Below are positions 6,690 through 8,861 of a DNA stretch of 8,861 nucleotides, piece after piece. The stretch lies in the NCBI GenBank assembly GCA_913044255.1, contig CAJWOI010000096.1, positions 1 through 8,861 of the forward strand, given 5' to 3'. The stretch's first letter is position 1, and every line of letters starts with the position of its first letter. Source of the stretch: an uncultured Alphaproteobacteria bacterium. GTDB taxonomy: Bacteria > Pseudomonadota > Alphaproteobacteria > UBA7887. The notes beneath the pieces are model-generated. The model worked only from the letters and a program-made list of their open reading frames with translations, had not been told where the DNA came from and did not search any database. Both the position numbers and the translations under genes were made by a program.

Positions 6690-7592
6690 ATGGCTGTGAT
6701 CACGGAATTTGGTAGGCGTTCTGGAATATTTGGAGAACATAACTTTAAATATGTTCTGATTGCACCTGCTGTTTTTGTGCTGTTATTTATTGGTCTGTAT
6801 CCGATACTGTACTCTCTGATGGTTAGTTTCCAGAATGTTTCCATTATGAGCGTGGATTACTCTTGGGCAGGACTAGCGAATTACAGTCGTTTATTTAGTG
6901 ATGGGAGGCTCTGGAAATCTATACTTCATACGGCAGTGATTACTGCGATTGCTCTACCTTTGGAATTTGCATTCGGGTTACTGCTCGCGCTACTTATTTT
7001 AAAAAAGATTCCATTTCAACGTTTGTTTGTAGGTCTCTTAATCGTACCTGCGGTACTTTCCCCCGTTGTTGTTGGTGCAACCTGGCGACTCATGTTTGAT
7101 GATCGATTTGGTCCAATTAATGCTGTTATCAGGATGCTGGTCGATGAAAGATTCTCACTACCTTGGACTATAAACCCGAACTGGGTCTATCCCGCCCTTA
7201 TGATTACGGAAATATGGGAATGGACTCCCTTTATGTTCCTGATGCTCTATGCCGCACTATCAAATGTTGATCGAAGCCTTCAAGAGGCCGCTGAAATCGA
7301 CGGCGCTGGCTATTGGTCAATTCTCTTCAGGATCTCCCTGCCTCTCGTCTGGCCAATAATTGCAATTGCTTTGATTATCAGAGCACTGGACCTGGTAAGA
7401 ATTTTTGACATCGTATGGATACTCACGCGAGGCGGCCCAGGTAGCCTTACCGAGACTATCTCGGTTTATATCTATCATCGTGGATTTCAACAATTTGACA
7501 CAAGTTACACCGGGGCGATGGTATTTCTAATCGTAATCATACTCTCAATCATAATTATCTATGCTCTCCGGCGCATGGGAGTCGCACGGTGA
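6690..7592 (+). CDS. ABC importer permease, MalF/UgpA type (first membrane subunit)
   Basis: A 300-residue inner-membrane protein with about six hydrophobic segments (roughly 20-45, 76-105, 110-133, 166-190, 215-233, 272-292), the normal size for a CUT1 UgpA-type subunit. The EAA loop that docks the ATPase is EAAEIDGAGYWSILFRIS at 199-216, with the conserved Gly205. VPAVLSPVVVGATWRLMF near 119-136, DLVRIFDIVWILTRGGPG at 234-251 and TETISVYIYHRGF are typical. It pairs with the next gene's product to form the channel. The ATG at 6690 starts right after the T-run of the terminator at 6654-6688 and has no Shine-Dalgarno; the only nearby alternative, GTG at 6696, has none either. Translation may be weak or begin without a classical ribosome site. 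Its 3' end overlaps the next gene by four bases. Confidence 0.93.
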   Translation: MAVITEFGRRSGIFGEHNFKYVLIAPAVFVLLFIGLYPILYSLMVSFQNVSIMSVDYSWAGLANYSRLFSDGRLWKSILHTAVITAIALPLEFAFGLLLALLILKKIPFQRLFVGLLIVPAVLSPVVVGATWRLMFDDRFGPINAVIRMLVDERFSLPWTINPNWVYPALMITEIWEWTPFMFLMLYAALSNVDRSLQEAAEIDGAGYWSILFRISLPLVWPIIAIALIIRALDLVRIFDIVWILTRGGPGSLTETISVYIYHRGFQQFDTSYTGAMVFLIVIILSIIIIYALRRMGVAR

Positions 7593-8410
7593 AAAAATCG
7601 TCTTTTCGCATGTGGCTGCGCTTCGCGACAGCGGTTTTGATAACAGTTTTTGTCATCTTTCCGGTCTACTGGCTGTTTGCTAAGGCTTTCAAGACTCCTG
7701 AAGAGATCTTTGCGTTCCCTCCAGTATGGGTGCCGAGTTCTTTCTATCTCGAGAACTTCCGTACCATGGCAAATACAGACGATTTGATCCCAGTTTGGAA
7801 TAGCTTCTTAATCACTACAGTCAGTACTATTATTGCTATGTTTTTTGGAACTCTTTGTGCATACTCAATTGCCCGGTTCCGGACAGGCGGCGATAACCTG
7901 TCAATCTGGATCTTGTCGCAGCGTATGCTGCCTCCAGTCGCAATTGTTTTTCCCCTGTTTGTCGCTTTTGCCTTTTTGCGATGGGTGGACACCTATCATG
8001 GGATGATCACTGTCTACACAGCATTTAATTTGCCTTTTGTCATTTGGATGATGCGTGGTTATATTCAGGACGTTCCAGTCGAGCTTGAAGAGAGTGCACT
8101 TACAGACGGTTGCTCCCGCTGGCAGACTCTTCGGCACATAACATTCCCCATGATACGAACAGGATTGTTTGCGACTACGGTTTTTACTTTTATTTTTGCC
8201 TGGAACGAATTTGGCTTTGCGCTAGTTTTAACTAGAGATAATGTAATTACTTATCCGGTTCACGTTTCACATTATTTTGGCGCGCTATCTACTTATTGGG
8301 GTAAGGTCGGGGTTGTATCGATTATTGGCACTCTGCCCGTCATTTTGTCAGTAATATTTCTGCAACGATATCTTGTGCGTGGTATGACGATGGGAGCCCT
8401 GAAGGGCTAG
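7589..8410 (+). CDS. ABC importer permease, MalG/UgpE type (second membrane subunit)
   Basis: A 273-residue inner-membrane protein with about six hydrophobic segments (roughly 11-33, 70-95, 104-130, 136-155, 190-212, 240-258). The EAA loop is EESALTDGCSRWQTLRHITFP at about 167-187, with the conserved Gly174. AYSIARFR, QRMLPPVAIVFPLF, LPFVIWMMRGYIQDVP, FAWNEFGFALVLT and the C-terminal RYLVRGMTMGALKG are typical of CUT1 UgpE/MalG subunits. The GTG start at 7589 overlaps the preceding stop as GTGA, implying translational coupling, and a Shine-Dalgarno GGGAG lies at 7577-7581 inside the previous gene. With the first permease it forms the translocation channel, and it contacts the ATPase encoded at 3574-4671. 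It is the last gene of the operon; no clear terminator follows. Confidence 0.94.
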   Translation: MKKSSFRMWLRFATAVLITVFVIFPVYWLFAKAFKTPEEIFAFPPVWVPSSFYLENFRTMANTDDLIPVWNSFLITTVSTIIAMFFGTLCAYSIARFRTGGDNLSIWILSQRMLPPVAIVFPLFVAFAFLRWVDTYHGMITVYTAFNLPFVIWMMRGYIQDVPVELEESALTDGCSRWQTLRHITFPMIRTGLFATTVFTFIFAWNEFGFALVLTRDNVITYPVHVSHYFGALSTYWGKVGVVSIIGTLPVILSVIFLQRYLVRGMTMGALKG

Positions 8411-8604
8411 TTCTGTATAGTGGAAAAAGACATGGCCTATACTGATCTTCAATATTTAGACCGCTATTGATAAACCCGCCCCGCATAGTGGTGCCTAGCA
8501 TCGAAATATCCACCTGATTCACGCCTTATCCTGCACCCCACGCGCTGGGTTAGCCGGAGTCTGCCTGGATCACAACCGCTAGAGAAGGGGATATCGAGGC
8601 GCTG
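8411..8604. other. Convergent intergenic gap after the importer operon
   Basis: This 194-bp gap separates the second permease (+) from the aldehyde:ferredoxin oxidoreductase fragment (-). It holds GTATAG/CTATAC at 8415-8420 and 8437-8442 (16-nt loop, no T-run) and a small CCCA/TGGG hairpin around 8535-8548. Neither is a convincing terminator for either strand. The right half looks richer in G and C than the left. No gene or RNA is recognised. Confidence 0.5.
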
Positions 8605-8861
8605 TTAAACCATCACATCTTCGAGAAACTCTTCCATTCCCAGCCGCATGAGGGTCTCGGGTGTGGGAGCGCCGGTATCCACGCCCCAGCCCTGTAAACG
8701 ATAATACTCGTCGACCATCGGGGGCAGATACGGCGCAATCCCCTTATCTTCAGCACCGCCGGTACGGGTAATCTCCAAGAACCTCGGTGAGACGTCAAAT
8801 TCGTCCGACTTCTTGAAACCGCGGCGCACATAAACCAGCCGCAACAGGTTGGAGATCCGCT
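8605..8861 (-). CDS. Aldehyde:ferredoxin oxidoreductase family protein, C-terminal fragment (continues past window)
   Basis: The frame is open from the right edge (RISNLLRLVYVRRGF...) to a TAA at 8607-8605, giving about 85 residues, so the start lies outside the window. The pattern NLLRLVYVRRGF, then LPPMVDEYYRLQGWG, then GAPTPETLMRLGMEE is the characteristic C-terminal end of AOR-family tungstopterin enzymes, where the usual form is a DEYY-LRGW motif followed by a PT-x-x-x-L-x-x-LGL helix. These enzymes, about 600 residues long, oxidise aldehydes to acids and pass electrons to ferredoxin or a linked partner; the pterin and 4Fe-4S residues lie upstream and cannot be checked here. It converges on the importer operon and so belongs to a separate transcript. 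Family likely; substrate and completeness unknown. Confidence 0.78.
   Translation of the reverse strand, partial: RISNLLRLVYVRRGFKKSDEFDVSPRFLEITRTGGAEDKGIAPYLPPMVDEYYRLQGWGVDTGAPTPETLMRLGMEEFLEDVMV

Noticed and set aside
8415..8442. GTATAG/CTATAC inverted repeat as terminator of the permease operon
   Set aside because: The loop is 16 nt, the stem is 6 bp and AT-rich, and no T-run follows on either strand.
1..8861. CRISPR arrays, insertion sequences, tRNA genes or phage genes
   Set aside because: I saw no regularly spaced repeats, no terminal inverted repeats with target duplications, no transposase or integrase motifs, and no tRNA T-arm pattern in the intergenic gaps.

Overview
The window holds six complete genes and two that run off its edges. 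It reads as chromosomal DNA of a Gram-negative bacterium, probably a proteobacterium. The reasons are a periplasmic solute-binding protein with a Sec signal peptide but no lipobox cysteine, an L-threonine 3-dehydrogenase close to the enterobacterial enzyme as I remember it, and moderate base composition. I cannot name the genus. All reading frames are intact and I see no insertion sequence, CRISPR array, tRNA or rRNA.

Layout, left to right. (1) 1-1554 (+): a gamma-glutamyltransferase-family Ntn-hydrolase, cut at its 5' end by the window. (2) 1690-2094 (+): a small VOC (glyoxalase/dioxygenase fold) protein. (3) 2095-2424: a gene-free convergent gap with a weak terminator for the minus-strand gene. 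(4) 2425-3459 (-): L-threonine 3-dehydrogenase. (5) 3574-4671 (-): the ATPase of a CUT1-type ABC importer. (6) 4672-5188: a divergent regulatory region with several inverted repeats. (7) 5189-8410 (+): solute-binding protein and two MalF/MalG-type permeases of the same importer, with a strong intrinsic terminator hairpin between the binding protein and the first permease. (8) 8411-8604: a convergent gap. (9) 8605-8861 (-): the C-terminal end of an aldehyde:ferredoxin oxidoreductase-family tungstoenzyme, continuing beyond the window.

The core is a complete four-gene ABC importer (binding protein, two permeases, ATPase) split over two divergent transcripts. By family it should import a sugar, polyol, glycoside or similar small polar solute; the substrate cannot be read from the sequence. 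The ATPase transcript may continue into the threonine dehydrogenase gene, whose usual partner kbl is absent here, so a dehydrogenation step may be linked to the imported compound. The GGT-like hydrolase and the VOC protein could be further catabolic steps, but that is inference from proximity.

I did not find a wholly new system. The points most worth a second look are the terminator abutting the first permease start codon, the paired inverted repeats between the divergent transcripts, the non-canonical GGT active site, and the dehydrogenase without kbl beside a sugar-type transporter.
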